The notes: generated by a model from the letters alone, not told the origin. DNA of 54,114 bases from Acetatifactor muris (GCA_023663635.1 JAMPHD010000016.1:1-54114), one strand, 5' to 3'; positions 8,701-21,479 are shown, counted from the first letter of the stretch. Program-made: numbers and translations.

Positions 8701-9128
8701 ATCACGAGGGCGAGTTTGGATTTACCGCCAAGATGATCTTCCCTGTGGGCAGCAAGAACAATGGCAAGTTTGCAAACCTGTTCTACTACAACCAGGGCAG
8801 CTCGGAATTTGAGTACCAGTCCAGCTGTGAGGTAAAGGACGGCAACGCTGAGTTCTCCTTCAGCCACGCCTCCGACTACTTGGTGGTATTGACGGAGACC
8901 GCTATGAACGGTGTGCCTGAGAAGGCTCCCGCGGAGCAGCCCGCCGTTTCGGAGCCGAGCTCTCAGCCCGAGACCGGCGCAACGCCTGACGGCGCGTTGG
9001 CATCCGCTACCGTGGCATCCACCGGCAGCTCAAGCAATGTTCTTCCCATCATACTGATCATTATCGCGGTTGTGGTGATCGGAGGAATTGCAGTGGCAGT
9101 GGTCATGAACAAAAAGAAAGCGAACTAA
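2712..9128 (+). CDS. Giant secreted, membrane-anchored pectate-lyase-like protein (PL9 beta-helix)
   Basis: A 2138-residue protein. Residues 1-36 form a signal peptide (cut likely after PVFA), then an Ala/Glu/Thr-rich stretch to about 120. Two identical modules starting MDIAGMTDFSKDK follow at about 127-267 and 284-424, then beta-rich repeats, a fibronectin III-like domain at about 932-1016, and a laminin-G-like region at about 1025-1310. A right-handed beta-helix at about 1414-1800 matches polysaccharide lyase family 9. Its calcium ligands D1583, D1607, D1608 and D1611 have the spacing known from Pel9A, and K1654 in GNGFKMGG fits the catalytic lysine. An acidic/Pro-rich linker and a last domain precede the C-terminal membrane helix (about 2108-2133) and KKK tail; no LPXTG sortase motif is seen. 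It probably cleaves pectin at the cell surface. The domain assignment is strong; the exact substrate is open. Confidence 0.85.
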   Translation: MFKSSMKQRKWKRALAGTMSLAMILASLYVVPVFAETSGDEPTEPSAAAVTEEIGTNEPAQEVAAGEDVADVETTEVIEPVAADVATVPDGGVTEPAEGDAVQAPEAAIALQSEDDGIVALSGGHDMDIAGMTDFSKDKTAGTEVGDSTGYFTLICHGNTIVKGNEHSFTDGVTTTKQIDLGGTGKTTAASIKFTTTAAAEVVVHWVCAGNERQIVIMDDKGSKVATSSEGPENKSVKDTAYVTTFNLDTAGTYYLGSSTSSNSICALSVVEEGNVSTEEKHSMDIAGMTDFSKDKTAGTEVGDSTGYFTLICHGNTIVKGNEHSFTDGVTTTKQIDLGGTGKTTAASIKFTTTAAAEVVVHWVCAGNERQIVIMDDKGSKVATSSEGPENKSVKDTAYVTTFNLDTAGTYYLGSSTSSNSICALDVIQEGTSAIKVTVTPTITGLEDGQTVALVKSGKETVLTSNEKVELATGTYELIVKKAGQEDKDYRATVDGKTSVKISEDTTAIAVTVSTAYANPVVKLAEGSLSAEGNTITVTNKADAADTATLTVGQPVRLTIDATYTLSTAADSKTKATTDSKAEFKVTAGMAELPILIESTVVSAQVKLFDQDGVKDQITALTLSDGKSFSVDLKALDGQSVELVIGTEYTLTVSTDATDLTVELNGGKSVKAAKDTTALNVVLGKVTEGLYVIDLSGGLKKGVEYDGGISVLEDMGVKDSGKYVQGSGNPTISGTGAKGDVPDAGAVLVLKAQQDGRVKINLLSAGGKNIYFVSETGGQLDTFVSNSDTTLVYKVEEGNTYYFYGNGTKIKLGGVTVDYRPAVDWSTVEDPVLNTPTAAKPGEANEGSVTVPYVAKIGGIYSDSLQVRVLQNGEIIETVDVLDETDIVTGYAGVAAISGLPASGDYTIQAALKRSGEKEKLSNVVALNGYVLPMATPVIVNVESQGSGNVKFSWQEVPEAATYNVYLNGQLAGSTADVYYRFSGLTAGTEYEFGVEAVGNGDISERSSQKATVTGEAKKNWLFAAFGSGASTKTDENSYSGSFDTGDLSVWSLKGKGKLVPASTDGLAFYYTTIDPETENFTLTADVTVDNWTYSNGQEGFGLMAADNVGTHGDSSVFWNNSYMLSVTKVEYSWDPLLEEVSDSGTKYTMRLGIGAQEKTGVTPENLPSMQDGTGINEFVTNMYTLEHSAAVTPANDGVNEYLPSGSYNMVGGFTSDPGFAATNAGLQTTFHMVLQRNNTGYFLSYTDQNGVTTTKKFYHGDDGDELAKLDPNNIYVGFFASRYAKVKIENASLTTIAPENDAPAEERPIQYVTPKVGFESSKVSNSLDYELVYYGNADGKLYIECEGGDMVTDFMEVKADTKYRFNTKLRPGKTVFAGYFQPDTNYKPSKYEELLSYEPITFSITVQYKESQRNIYYVSPENAYWGTGDKNNPMDIYTAVSLVKPGDSIVLMEGTYNLDRTITIDRGIDGTADAMIYMIADPEATSRPVLDFGGSCPGMVMAGDYWYFQGFDVTRSSASDKGIQVSGSYNTLDNLRAYRNGNTGIQISRYKGTDLWEDWPSNNLILNCTSYLNADPGYEDADGFAAKLTIADGNVFDGCIAAYNADDGWDLFAKIESGPIGRVEIRNSVAFKNGYDIGADGQEIVAGNGNGFKMGGSSITGYHTLKNSVAFGNRAKGIDSNSCPDIQVYNSTSFNNESNNVAFYTNDAKNTDFFADGIVSYKTDSVKSGYGTGENLKLLGTQDESKVNGKTNYYWKGSKSINTAKVEVTPDWFVNMDMDAAIHGGICRNADGTINMNGFLVLTDAAAADAGARMTGTASENVVLPELIVPSDDDEDDAQVSAPAEEPEAPAAAPEKKPGKKAPTSSGSDKKPVTPTESGDKTGATTKKLVIDKDMDWSEAEAALDELLKNAKGDAVLDVTLGAYKVLDKEMVTLLQGKNVTLHLGLQNGVAWDIKGGDIKDPKEVNMNVALNSKNIPQDAIDEVAQGNDVIEFSLDHEGEFGFTAKMIFPVGSKNNGKFANLFYYNQGSSEFEYQSSCEVKDGNAEFSFSHASDYLVVLTETAMNGVPEKAPAEQPAVSEPSSQPETGATPDGALASATVASTGSSSNVLPIILIIIAVVVIGGIAVAVVMNKKKAN
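3089..3512 (+). repeat. First copy of an exact 424-bp in-frame direct repeat
   Basis: The sequence is base-for-base identical to 3560-3983, with an offset of 471 bp (157 codons). It encodes one complete beta-rich module from MDIAGMTDF to SNSICAL. It looks more AT-rich than the surrounding gene. Identity ends sharply at both edges. Confidence 0.95.
3560..3983 (+). repeat. Second copy of the exact 424-bp in-frame direct repeat
   Basis: Identical copy of 3089-3512. A 47-bp unique linker (3513-3559, encoding VVEEGNVSTEEKHS) separates the two. Complete identity, including third codon positions, means a very recent duplication or ongoing gene conversion. Confidence 0.95.
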
Positions 9129-9164
9129 AAGGATTTACAGAGACTTAAAGCCGTGAGAACGGCC

Positions 9165-9198
9165 GGGACCCCCGCTTTAACGCGGGGGTCCCTTTTTT
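9165..9198 (+). terminator. Rho-independent terminator of the surface protein gene
   Basis: GGGACCCCCGC (9165-9175) pairs perfectly with GCGGGGGTCCC (9182-9192) around a six-base loop and is followed by six T residues. This isolates the surface gene from rpoB. Confidence 0.95.
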
Positions 9199-9209
9199 GC
9201 AAATTTTTC

Positions 9210-9238
9210 TTGACTCTCGTCCCGGAATATGTTATTAT
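9210..9238 (+). promoter_or_regulatory. Sigma-A promoter of the rpoBC unit
   Basis: TTGACT (9210-9215), a spacer of 17 and TATTAT (9233-9238). It lies directly behind the terminator and gives a leader of about 70 bases before rpoB, so rpoBC has its own promoter rather than depending on ribosomal-protein genes. Confidence 0.8.
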
Positions 9239-9313
9239 GAACAATGCGTTATTGTGTGGAACTAGGCTTTTTTAGCGGCGTATTGCGGCGACAATCAGAA
9301 AGAACGGGGTGAA

Positions 9314-12300
9314 ATGTCAATGGAAAAGAACAGAATACGTCCCATGGCCGGCAACAGGGTCATGCGTATGAGTTATTCAAGGCAGAAAGAGGTCTTGGAG
9401 ATGCCCAACCTGATCGAAGTCCAGAAGGATTCCTATCAGTGGTTTTTGGATGAGGGCTTGAAGGAGGTCTTCGATGATATCTCCCCCATCGCTGACTACA
9501 GCGGTTCCCTGAGTCTGGAATTCGTGGACTTTGAGCTGTGCAGGGATGATGTGAAGTATTCGATCGAGGAGTGCAAGGAGAGGGATGCAACCTACGCTGC
9601 TCCTCTGAAAGTAAAGGTGCGCCTTTACAATAAGGAAAAGGAGGAGATCGGAGAGCACGAGATCTTTATGGGCGATCTGCCGCTTATGACGGAGACCGGT
9701 ACTTTTGTGATCAATGGCGCGGAGCGTGTCATTGTAAGCCAGTTGGTGCGTTCTCCCGGCATTTATTACGGCATCGCTCACGACAAGCTCGGCAAGAGAC
9801 TGTTCTCCTGTACCGTGATCCCCAACCGCGGCGCGTGGTTGGAGTATGAGACGGATTCCAATGACATTTTCTATGTGCGTGTGGACAGGACCCGAAAGGT
9901 TCCCATCACGGTATTGATCCGCGCCCTGGGCATCGGCACCAACGACGAGATCCGCGAGGTATTCGGCGATGAGCCCAAGATTGAGGCAAGCTTTGGCAAA
10001 GACACTGCTGAGAATTATCAGGAGGGTCTGCTTGAGCTGTACAAGAAGATCCGCCCCGGCGAGCCCTTGAGCGTGGAGAGCGCCGAGAGCCTGATCAACG
10101 CCATGTTCTTTGACCCCAGAAGATATGATCTGGCCAAGGTAGGCAGATACAAATTTAACAAGAAACTGGCGTTCCGCAACCGGATCAGGCATCAGATCCT
10201 GGCGGCGGATGTGGTGGACCCCTCCACCGGAGAAGTGTTGGCCGCTGCCGGCGACAAGGTGACGGCAGAGCTCGCCGATACCATTCAGAACGCCGCGGTG
10301 CCTTTTGTATATATTCAGACGGAGGAGAAGAATGTCAAGGTTCTCTCCAATATGATGGTGGACATCACCAATTTCGTTGACTGCAATCCCAGAGATTTCG
10401 GGATCCATGAGCGCGTTTACTATCCCGTTTTGGCTCAGATCCTGGAGGAGTTTTCCGATGATCCCGAGAAATTGGGCGAGGCCATCAAGCGGAATGTACA
10501 TGAGTTGGTGCCCAAGCACATCACCAAGGAGGATATCATTGCCTCCATCAACTACAACATTCATCTGGAGTACGGTCTGGGCAATGACGATGATATCGAT
10601 CATTTGGGCAACAGGCGTATCCGCGCGGTGGGTGAGCTTCTGCAGAATCAGTACCGCATCGGTCTGTCCAGAATGGAGAGAGTGGTCCGCGAGCGCATGA
10701 CGACCCATGACGCGGAGGATGTGTCGCCGCAGAATCTGATCAATATCAAGCCCGTTACATCCGCGGTGAAGGAGTTCTTCGGCTCCTCACAGCTGTCTCA
10801 GTTCATGGATCAGAACAACCCTCTGGGCGAGCTGACCCACAAGAGACGTCTGTCCGCGTTGGGACCCGGCGGTCTGTCCAGAGACAGGGCGGGATTTGAG
10901 GTGCGTGACGTACATTATTCCCATTACGGGAGGATGTGCCCCATCGAGACCCCCGAGGGTCCGAACATCGGTCTGATCAACTCCCTCGCAAGCTATGCGA
11001 GGATCAATGAATATGGATTTGTGGAGGCGCCCTATCGCAAGATCGACAAGAGCGATGAGGCCAACCCCCGCGTTACCGAGGAAGTGGTGTATATGACCGC
11101 CGACGAGGAGGACAATTACCATGTGGCGCAGGCCAACGAGGCATTGGACGAGAACGGGCATTTTGTCCGCAACATGGTGTCCGGCCGTTACCGCGAGGAG
11201 ACACAGGCCTATCCCAAGGCCATGTTCGACTATATGGACGTGTCCCCCAAGATGGTGTTCTCCGTGGCGACCGCGCTGATTCCCTTCCTGGAGAATGACG
11301 ACGCCAACCGCGCGCTGATGGGTTCCAACATGCAGCGTCAGGCGGTGCCCCTTCTGACCACGGAGGCTCCCGTGGTGGGCACGGGAATGGAAGTCAAGAC
11401 CGCCGTGGACTCCGGCGTGTGTCTGGTGGCGAAGAAGGCGGGAACCGTGACGTATGTGGCTTCGGACTGCGTCCGGATCACATATGACGACGGCGAGAAG
11501 GCGGAGTTTCATCTGACCAAGTTTTCCCGTTCCAACCAGTCCAACTGCTACAATCAGAAACCCATTGTGTTCAAGGGCGATCATGTGGCGGAGGGACAGG
11601 TGATCGCGGACGGCCCCTCCACCTCCATGGGCGAGTTGGCTCTGGGCAAGAATCCGCTGATCGGATTCATGACCTGGGAGGGCTACAACTACGAGGACGC
11701 GGTCCTGTTGAGTGAGAGATTGGTGCAGGAGGATGTCTATACCTCCGTACACATTGAGGAATATGAGGCGGAGGCGAGGGATACCAAGCTTGGACCCGAG
11801 GAGATCACCCGCGACGTGCCCGGTGTGGGCGACGACGCGCTGAAGGATCTGGACGACAGAGGTATCGTCCGCATCGGCGCCGAGGTGCGCGCCGGAGATA
11901 TTCTGGTGGGCAAAGTCACTCCCAAGGGAGAGACGGAGCTGACGGCGGAGGAGAGGCTGCTTCGGGCGATCTTCGGCGAGAAGGCCAGAGAGGTGCGTGA
12001 CACTTCCCTGAAAGTGCCCCACGGCGAGTACGGCATTGTGGTGGACGCGAAGGTGTTCACCAGAGAGAACAGCGATGAGCTGTCTCCCGGCGTCAATCAG
12101 GCGGTGCGCATCTATATCGCGCAGAAGAGAAAGATTTCCGTGGGCGACAAGATGGCGGGCCGTCACGGCAACAAGGGTGTGGTTTCCCGCGTGCTGCCCG
12201 TGGAGGATATGCCTTATCTGCCCAACGGTCGTCCTCTGGATATCGTGTTGAATCCTCTGGGCGTGCCCTCCCGTATGAACATTGGACAGGTATTGGAGAT

Positions 12301-13174
12301 CCATCTGTCCCTGGCTGCGAAGGCGTTGGGATTCAATGTGGCGACTCCCGTGTTCGACGGCGCCAACGAGAATGACATTATGGATACTCTGGATCTGGCC
12401 AATGATTATGTCAATCTGGAGTGGGAAGAATTTGAGAAGAAACACAAGGCGGAACTGCTGCCCGAGGTGATGGAGTATCTGTCCGAGCACAGAGATCACA
12501 GAGAGCTCTGGAAGGGAGTTCCCATCTCCCGCGACGGTAAAGTCCGTCTGAGGGACGGCAGGACGGGTGAGTATTTTGACAGCCCCGTCACCATCGGCCA
12601 TATGCATTATCTGAAACTGCATCATCTGGTGGACGACAAGATTCATGCCCGTTCCACGGGACCGTACTCTCTGGTGACGCAGCAGCCTCTGGGCGGCAAG
12701 GCTCAGTTCGGCGGACAGCGTTTCGGAGAGATGGAGGTTTGGGCTCTGGAGGCATATGGCGCGTCCTACACGCTGCAGGAGATCCTGACGGTGAAGTCCG
12801 ATGACGTGGTGGGACGTGTGAAGACCTATGAGGCCATCATCAAGGGAGACAATATCCCCGAGCCCGGCATTCCCGAGTCCTTCAAGGTGCTGCTCAAGGA
12901 GCTGCAGGCGTTGGGACTGGATGTGAGAGTGCTGCGGGAGGATCAGACGGAGGTCGAGATCATGGAGAGCATCGACTACGGTGACACGGATTACCGCTAT
13001 GAGATGGAGGGCGACCGCAAGTATGATGAGTATGACAACAATTCGCTTGGAGAGATGGGCTATCAGGCACAGGAATTTGACACTGCAAGCGGTGAGTTGG
13101 TGAGCGCTGAGGAGGACGACTACTCAGAGGATAACTACGAGGACGGCGGCTACGACGGTGACGACGAATTGTAA
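9314..13174 (+). CDS. rpoB: DNA-directed RNA polymerase subunit beta
   Basis: A 1286-residue core subunit of RNA polymerase, of normal Firmicutes length. Early landmarks are [18 protein letters not shown] and RSPGIYY. The rifampicin pocket at about 10780-10890 reads [14 protein letters not shown] followed by [14 protein letters not shown]; the residues equivalent to E. coli D516, H526 and S531 are the sensitive form. Later come the [13 protein letters not shown] block and the RHGNKGVVS motif. The last 60 or so residues are very acidic ([14 protein letters not shown]), as in relatives. ATG 9314 and ATG 9320 are both possible starts; the GGGG of the weak ribosome site fits the second slightly better. 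It is followed by rpoC after 31 bases. Confidence 0.98.
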   Translation: MSMEKNRIRPMAGNRVMRMSYSRQKEVLEMPNLIEVQKDSYQWFLDEGLKEVFDDISPIADYSGSLSLEFVDFELCRDDVKYSIEECKERDATYAAPLKVKVRLYNKEKEEIGEHEIFMGDLPLMTETGTFVINGAERVIVSQLVRSPGIYYGIAHDKLGKRLFSCTVIPNRGAWLEYETDSNDIFYVRVDRTRKVPITVLIRALGIGTNDEIREVFGDEPKIEASFGKDTAENYQEGLLELYKKIRPGEPLSVESAESLINAMFFDPRRYDLAKVGRYKFNKKLAFRNRIRHQILAADVVDPSTGEVLAAAGDKVTAELADTIQNAAVPFVYIQTEEKNVKVLSNMMVDITNFVDCNPRDFGIHERVYYPVLAQILEEFSDDPEKLGEAIKRNVHELVPKHITKEDIIASINYNIHLEYGLGNDDDIDHLGNRRIRAVGELLQNQYRIGLSRMERVVRERMTTHDAEDVSPQNLINIKPVTSAVKEFFGSSQLSQFMDQNNPLGELTHKRRLSALGPGGLSRDRAGFEVRDVHYSHYGRMCPIETPEGPNIGLINSLASYARINEYGFVEAPYRKIDKSDEANPRVTEEVVYMTADEEDNYHVAQANEALDENGHFVRNMVSGRYREETQAYPKAMFDYMDVSPKMVFSVATALIPFLENDDANRALMGSNMQRQAVPLLTTEAPVVGTGMEVKTAVDSGVCLVAKKAGTVTYVASDCVRITYDDGEKAEFHLTKFSRSNQSNCYNQKPIVFKGDHVAEGQVIADGPSTSMGELALGKNPLIGFMTWEGYNYEDAVLLSERLVQEDVYTSVHIEEYEAEARDTKLGPEEITRDVPGVGDDALKDLDDRGIVRIGAEVRAGDILVGKVTPKGETELTAEERLLRAIFGEKAREVRDTSLKVPHGEYGIVVDAKVFTRENSDELSPGVNQAVRIYIAQKRKISVGDKMAGRHGNKGVVSRVLPVEDMPYLPNGRPLDIVLNPLGVPSRMNIGQVLEIHLSLAAKALGFNVATPVFDGANENDIMDTLDLANDYVNLEWEEFEKKHKAELLPEVMEYLSEHRDHRELWKGVPISRDGKVRLRDGRTGEYFDSPVTIGHMHYLKLHHLVDDKIHARSTGPYSLVTQQPLGGKAQFGGQRFGEMEVWALEAYGASYTLQEILTVKSDDVVGRVKTYEAIIKGDNIPEPGIPESFKVLLKELQALGLDVRVLREDQTEVEIMESIDYGDTDYRYEMEGDRKYDEYDNNSLGEMGYQAQEFDTASGELVSAEEDDYSEDNYEDGGYDGDDEL

Positions 13175-13205
13175 TACGGATTGTATATAGAAAGGGAGAG
13201 CCAAA

Positions 13206-16859
<3,654 letters not shown>

Positions 16860-16872
16860 AAATGAGGAATGC

Positions 16873-17718
16873 ATGAAGATTTTGGTGACCGGTGTCAAGG
16901 GACAACTGGGATATGATGTGGTAAATGAGCTGAGCGCCCGCGGCCATGAGGCGGTGGGCGTGGATGTGCAGGAGATGGACATCACCGATGCCGTCAGTGT
17001 GGATCGGGTGATCAAGGCTGCGGCTCCGGACGCGGTGATCCACTGCGCCGCCTACACGGCGGTGGATGCCGCGGAGGAGAATGAGGAACTCTGCCGCAGG
17101 GTCAACGCGGAGGGAACCCGCAATATCGCCAAGGTCTGTAGAGAACTTGACTGTAAGATGATCTATATCAGCACGGACTATGTGTTCTCCGGTCAGGGGG
17201 AGCGCTTTTGGGAGCCCGATGATGAGAAGGCGCCTCAGAGCGTGTACGGCCGCACAAAATACGAGGGAGAGCTTGCGGTGCAGGAACTTCTGGATAAATA
17301 TTTTATCGTGCGCATCGCGTGGGTGTTCGGCGTCAACGGCAAGAATTTTGTGAAGACCATGCTCAAGCTGGCCGAGAATCATGACACCCTTCGCGTGGTG
17401 TCGGATCAGTTCGGCTCGCCCACCTATACCTTCGATCTGGCCAAGCTGTTGGCGGACATGGTCGTGACGGACCGGTATGGCGTGTATCACGCGACCAATG
17501 AGGGAATCTGCTCCTGGTATGAGTTTGCCTGTGCCATCTTTGAGGAGGCGGGGCTTGCGGATAAGATCACGGTGCTGCCCGTGTCCACCGAGGAGTACGG
17601 CGCTAAGGCCAACCGTCCCTATAACAGCCGCATGAGCAAGGAGAAACTGGTCCAAAACGGCTTTGAGAAACTGCCCCCTTGGCAGGATGCCCTGAAGAGA
17701 TATCTGGAGGCATTATAA
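16873..17718 (+). CDS. rfbD: dTDP-4-dehydrorhamnose reductase
   Basis: A 281-residue short-chain dehydrogenase-like enzyme that reduces dTDP-4-keto-rhamnose with NAD(P)H, the last step of dTDP-L-rhamnose supply. The Rossmann glycine motif is near the start (MKILVTGVKGQLG), STDYVFSG is the catalytic Ser/Thr region, and Y and K of SVYGRTKYEGE form the YxxxK pair. Residues HCAAYTAVDAAE and DQFGSPTYT are family hallmarks. ATG 16873 matches the family start; GAGGAAT upstream is a modest ribosome site. It lies 13 bases behind rpoC in an unusual polymerase-sugar arrangement. No rfbA, rfbB or rfbC is in the window. Confidence 0.9.
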   Translation: MKILVTGVKGQLGYDVVNELSARGHEAVGVDVQEMDITDAVSVDRVIKAAAPDAVIHCAAYTAVDAAEENEELCRRVNAEGTRNIAKVCRELDCKMIYISTDYVFSGQGERFWEPDDEKAPQSVYGRTKYEGELAVQELLDKYFIVRIAWVFGVNGKNFVKTMLKLAENHDTLRVVSDQFGSPTYTFDLAKLLADMVVTDRYGVYHATNEGICSWYEFACAIFEEAGLADKITVLPVSTEEYGAKANRPYNSRMSKEKLVQNGFEKLPPWQDALKRYLEAL

Positions 17719-17730
17719 TTTCAAAAACCC

Positions 17731-17759
17731 TTGACATGTCCCGGGTTTCATAGTATATT
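17731..17759 (+). promoter_or_regulatory. Sigma-A promoter of the S-box leader and metK
   Basis: TTGACA (17731-17736), 17 bases, TATATT (17754-17759). Transcription would begin at about 17766, some 22 bases before the riboswitch stem. Confidence 0.85.
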
Positions 17760-17787
17760 AGCTATAGCAACAGACAACTTAATATTT

Positions 17788-17889
17788 TCTCTTATTCAGA
17801 GTTGGTGGAGATACATAGGATCGATGAAGCCACGGCAACCCCATTGCAGGAAGGTGCCTCCCTGAGCGAGTGTTTCGAACAATAAGAGG
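17788..17889 (+). ncRNA. SAM-I (S-box) riboswitch
   Basis: The outer P1 stem pairs CTCTTATT (17789-17796) with AATAAGAG (17881-17888). Inside are the class hallmarks: a GATGAAGCCACGGCAACC segment after the first internal loop, and an AAGGTGCC segment for the binding core. The element lies between a promoter and a terminator ahead of metK, the SAM synthetase gene, so high SAM is expected to stop transcription early. Identification rests on these sequence blocks and the context. Confidence 0.92.
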
Positions 17890-17908
17890 ATTTTGTGATT
17901 GTGCAACA

Positions 17909-17937
17909 GGTCCGCTTTTGTGAGCGGGCCTTTTTTT
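17909..17937 (+). terminator. Riboswitch-controlled terminator
   Basis: GGTCCGC (17909-17915) pairs with GCGGGCC (17924-17930, one G-T pair), followed by seven T residues. It is the expression platform of the S-box element just upstream. Confidence 0.85.
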
Positions 17938-18014
17938 AACGCAAAGGCAGTTCGCAAAGTGTGCTGCACGTTGTTTACATATTCCTGTCTGCAGGGATAG
18001 GGAAGGAGGAAAAT

Positions 18015-19208
18015 ATGGAAAAACATCTATTTACTTCAGAGTCTGTCACGGAAGGACATCCCGACAAGATCTGTGACGCCATTTCCGACGCGGTGTTGGA
18101 TGCTCTCATGGAGCAGGATCCTTTCAGCCGCGTGGCATGTGAGACCTGTACCAACACGGGTTTCGTATTGGTGATGGGAGAAGTGACCACCAAGGCGAAT
18201 ATTGACATCCCCTCCATCGTGAGAAAGACGGTCACGGAGATTGGTTATGACTCCTCCGAGAAGGGATTTGACGGCAATACCTGCGCAGTGATGGTGTCTC
18301 TGGATAAGCAGTCCGCGGACATTGCCATGGGCGTGGACAAAGCGCTGGAGGCAAAGCGCGGAGAGGCCGGCATGACCGAGGGAGAACTGGATGCCATCGG
18401 CGCCGGAGATCAGGGCATGATGTTCGGCTACGCCACCGACGAGACGGAGGAGTATATGCCCTATGCCATCTCTCTGGCTCACAAACTCACCCGTAAACTC
18501 ACCGAGGTGCGCAAGAACGGGACGCTCACCTATCTGCGCCCGGACGGCAAGAGCCAGGTGACGGTGGAATATGATGAGACCGGCAAACCCCTGCGTCTGG
18601 AGGCGGTGGTGCTCTCCACTCAGCATGACGCGCAGGTGACGCAGGAGCAGATCCACGAGGATGTAAAGAAATACATATTTGACGCGGTGCTGCCTCAGGA
18701 TATGATCGATGAAAATACCAAATTCTTCATCAATCCCACCGGACGTTTTGTGATCGGCGGACCCAACGGCGACAGCGGTCTCACGGGACGCAAGATCATT
18801 GTGGACACCTACGGCGGATATGCCCGTCACGGCGGCGGCGCGTTCTCCGGCAAGGACTGCACCAAGGTGGACAGAAGCGCGGCCTACGCGGCGAGATATG
18901 TCGCAAAGAATATCGTGGCGGCCGGACTTGCCGCGAAATGTGAGATTCAGCTCTCCTACGCCATCGGTGTGGCCCATCCCACTTCCATTATGGTGGACAC
19001 TTTCGGCACGGGCAAGGTGCATGACGACAAACTGGTGGAGATCATCCGGGAGAATTTTGACTTAAGACCCGCGGGGATCATCAAAATGTTGGATCTGAGA
19101 AGGCCGATCTACAAGGCGACCTCCAGCTATGGACATTTTGGCCGCACGGATGTGGATCTGCCTTGGGAGAAATTGGACAAGGTGGAAGTTTTAAAGAAGT
19201 ATCTGTAA
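18015..19208 (+). CDS. metK: S-adenosylmethionine synthetase
   Basis: A 397-residue cytosolic enzyme that makes SAM from methionine and ATP; the family is usually 380-400 residues. Signature blocks are [17 protein letters not shown] near the N-terminus, [12 protein letters not shown], and [19 protein letters not shown] with the phosphate-binding and potassium-site residues. GGAAGGAGG ends five bases before ATG 18015, so this is preferred over the upstream in-frame start at 17961, which lies in the leader. Expression is controlled by the SAM riboswitch. Confidence 0.98.
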   Translation: MEKHLFTSESVTEGHPDKICDAISDAVLDALMEQDPFSRVACETCTNTGFVLVMGEVTTKANIDIPSIVRKTVTEIGYDSSEKGFDGNTCAVMVSLDKQSADIAMGVDKALEAKRGEAGMTEGELDAIGAGDQGMMFGYATDETEEYMPYAISLAHKLTRKLTEVRKNGTLTYLRPDGKSQVTVEYDETGKPLRLEAVVLSTQHDAQVTQEQIHEDVKKYIFDAVLPQDMIDENTKFFINPTGRFVIGGPNGDSGLTGRKIIVDTYGGYARHGGGAFSGKDCTKVDRSAAYAARYVAKNIVAAGLAAKCEIQLSYAIGVAHPTSIMVDTFGTGKVHDDKLVEIIRENFDLRPAGIIKMLDLRRPIYKATSSYGHFGRTDVDLPWEKLDKVEVLKKYL

Positions 19209-19285
19209 GAGAAAACAGTAAAGCAAAAATATGAATATGTGAAAATTGATCGGCTGCCCGCAGGGCAGCCGGGACAGGAGGGGAA

Positions 19286-20026
19286 ATGAAACGAACAAAG
19301 AGAGCAGCGGTCGCTTGGATGGCGGTCGCGGTTATGGTCATTGCGGTTTTGGGAGGCTGCTCGGGGAAGAAGACCTCTGACACGGTCAGATGGTTCAACG
19401 CGTCCTACGCGATCCTCACGGAGCTGAACGGGATGGACTACAACAAATTCGGCGGGATGGCTGTCACGGACAGCAACAAACAGGCAGTGATCAAGCTACT
19501 CGATGATTCATGGGGCGTGACGGACCGCGCCTCCGCGGATGAGACCTTGGAGTGGGCACTGACGGAGGGACATCGGGCGGATTTCGTGGAATTTATGGAG
19601 TATCTGGATGAGATAGAGCTGACCGAGTTGGATGAGGAAGATTGGGTTCCGTTCTTCATATATGTCTTTGAGACGGACGAGGATGAGGCCACGTTCATCG
19701 CGGACACCTACAGCATGTATCTTGAGTACGGTCCGGAGGCCATTGACGGTTGGGACTACTGCCGCGCCATGAATCTCTTGAGTTTCTATTATGTGGCGGG
19801 CTATTACACCGAGGAGGAGGCGTTGGACAAATCTCTGGAGATCGCGCAGACTTTCCAGTCCAAGTACAATTCGTGGGATGAGCTGGTGGACAGCTATCTG
19901 CGCGGTTATGAGTACTGGGCGGAGGAGAGCAGCGATGATCGGCGCGCCGTTTACGAGGAACTCAAGGCGGCGAGCGACAATCCCTACGCGGTGGATTACA
20001 ACACCACTTTGAAGAAGACCTGGTAG
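19286..20026 (+). CDS. Putative lipoprotein of unknown function
   Basis: A 246-residue protein. Residues 1-25 form a lipoprotein signal with lipobox VLGGC, so it should be anchored outside the membrane by the Cys. The mature part is acidic, rich in Asp, Glu, Trp and Tyr, and predicted helical (for example SYLRGYEYWAEE). I do not recognise a named domain; DUF1266-like proteins are one possibility because of the helical DGWDYCRAM region. AGGAGGGG precedes the ATG. It stands alone between metK and a convergent lipase, with a shared terminator. Lipidation is well supported; the role is unknown. Confidence 0.7.
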   Translation: MKRTKRAAVAWMAVAVMVIAVLGGCSGKKTSDTVRWFNASYAILTELNGMDYNKFGGMAVTDSNKQAVIKLLDDSWGVTDRASADETLEWALTEGHRADFVEFMEYLDEIELTELDEEDWVPFFIYVFETDEDEATFIADTYSMYLEYGPEAIDGWDYCRAMNLLSFYYVAGYYTEEEALDKSLEIAQTFQSKYNSWDELVDSYLRGYEYWAEESSDDRRAVYEELKAASDNPYAVDYNTTLKKTW

Positions 20027-20066
20027 AGATTCGGTAAAATGTAGAGAAAGCAGATAAAATAAAGAA

Positions 20067-20116
20067 AAGGGGCTGCCGTTTGACGAAATTTGATCCGTTA
20101 AGCGACAGCCCTTTTT
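20067..20116. terminator. Bidirectional terminator between lipoprotein and lipase genes
   Basis: GGGCTGCCG (20070-20078) pairs with the CGACAGCCC segment (20103-20111) with one mismatch. A-rich sequence lies on the left and TTTTT on the right, so it can stop transcription from both sides. Its right arm nearly touches the lipase stop codon. Confidence 0.75.
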
Positions 20117-21479
20117 AAAATCCCTGTTTTTTCAGATCTGCAAAGAGATTGACATAGAATTCGCTGACGTCAAAACCCTTGATATCTTTGTGGGTGAGGT
20201 CGATCATGTCCCCGTGGGAGATTCCCTTTCGGCCCGCGGTCAAAAGCCCCTGATATCTGCCCCATGCGGCGGAGGTTATGCTTACCAGACCGTCGTTATC
20301 CCCCTCATACTTTTTGACGAGAAGATAGGAGAGGTTCAGCGGGAAACCGGCGCTCATGAAACCGCGCATCTTGGACATCACGCTCCGGTACAGGATGCCG
20401 GGGGCATCGGGAACCTCTCTGTTAAAGCGCTCACAGGCGGCTGCGGTCAGATCCGTGACACCCGCGAGAAAATCCGGATTTTCATCCCCCAGAGTGCAAA
20501 ACAGCGCGTTGTAGCGTTTGCTCACAAAGCGGATCAGCCCCTGCGGCAGACTGCCCAGAAGGGCATCCGCGAATTGGCAGCCCCGGTGGGGCGTGTTGAT
20601 GGTGGTGAGGGAGGCCACGCGGTCCGCCATGCCGAGTTTGGTGATGGCGTAGCGGGAATCCAGACCGCCCTTGGAATGGGCCACGATATTGACTTTCGGG
20701 GCGCCGGTCTCAGCCAGTATCCGCTCAATCTCCGCTTTCAGCTCAGCCGCGCTGTCCGCAACGGACAGGGAGGATTGCTGTCTGCCATAGTAGACGGTGG
20801 CGCCGTTTTGCTTTAACGCTTTGGGAATGCGGCCCCAATAGTTGAGATATTGCCAGTCGCGGAAGAAGATGCCGTGTACCATCACCACCGGATAACGGGT
20901 GCGGCAGACGGCGTTTTCCACCCGGGCGCTGTCCAACAGATAGCGGTTGCGGGCGGTGATCAACTCTCTGCGCACCACCCCGCACCATCCGTAAAACAGG
21001 AACAGATTCACGGGGAAACACCACCAGAAAAAGAGCATGACAACGCGGCGCAATATCCCCAACTGCGCGGAGCAGAAGGCGGTCCGCCAGAAACCGTTCA
21101 GGTAGTGGAGCAGTAATACGCAGTAGGCCACGGCCAGGTTGATCCAAAACAGGGCGGATGCGCCCAAGCGGTTCCAAAGAAGGATGAGGACGGGCAGCTC
21201 GGCGAGCAGGGCATAGAGAGAGGTAAGGATCAGCTCATAACCCCCCGCCAAAAGCTGCAGGCGAAAATTCAGCCCTTTTTGGTAACACGGGAAAATCTCC
21301 AATGTCAAAAAGAGAAGAGCGAAGACAGAGTAGAGGAGGGCTTTGAGCGGTATCAGCGCAAAATGTCCCGCGCCGTTCGCAGGCCCGAATTGCGCGAACA
21401 TGTTCTCCACACCCGCCACTGTCAGCGAAATATTCATGATAAAGACCAGATAAGCGGTCTTGCAGATTCGATGGAACAT
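20115..21479 (-). CDS. Membrane-associated alpha/beta-hydrolase (triacylglycerol-lipase-like)
   Basis: A 454-residue protein. The first 170 or so residues contain several hydrophobic helices (for example KALLYSVFALLFLTLEI and INLAVAYCVLLLHYL). The C-terminal hydrolase domain starts at YPVVMVHGIFFRDW (oxyanion-hole type HG). The nucleophile is S269 in IVAHSKGG, a GxSxG-like elbow with Ala in the first place. NTPHRGC follows as in bacterial lipases, and an Asp in EGDNDGLVS and His in KGISHGDMIDL fit the rest of the triad. AAGAGGAG precedes the start on the minus strand. It probably hydrolyses lipids or esters at the membrane; substrate unknown. It is a monocistronic gene facing the lipoprotein gene. 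Confidence 0.82.
   Translation of the reverse strand: MFHRICKTAYLVFIMNISLTVAGVENMFAQFGPANGAGHFALIPLKALLYSVFALLFLTLEIFPCYQKGLNFRLQLLAGGYELILTSLYALLAELPVLILLWNRLGASALFWINLAVAYCVLLLHYLNGFWRTAFCSAQLGILRRVVMLFFWWCFPVNLFLFYGWCGVVRRELITARNRYLLDSARVENAVCRTRYPVVMVHGIFFRDWQYLNYWGRIPKALKQNGATVYYGRQQSSLSVADSAAELKAEIERILAETGAPKVNIVAHSKGGLDSRYAITKLGMADRVASLTTINTPHRGCQFADALLGSLPQGLIRFVSKRYNALFCTLGDENPDFLAGVTDLTAAACERFNREVPDAPGILYRSVMSKMRGFMSAGFPLNLSYLLVKKYEGDNDGLVSITSAAWGRYQGLLTAGRKGISHGDMIDLTHKDIKGFDVSEFYVNLFADLKKQGF

Noticed and set aside
5355..8867. Several 300-420 codon minus-strand frames within the surface protein gene
   Set aside because: They are antisense to the PL9 protein, lack starts with ribosome sites and have no recognisable motifs.
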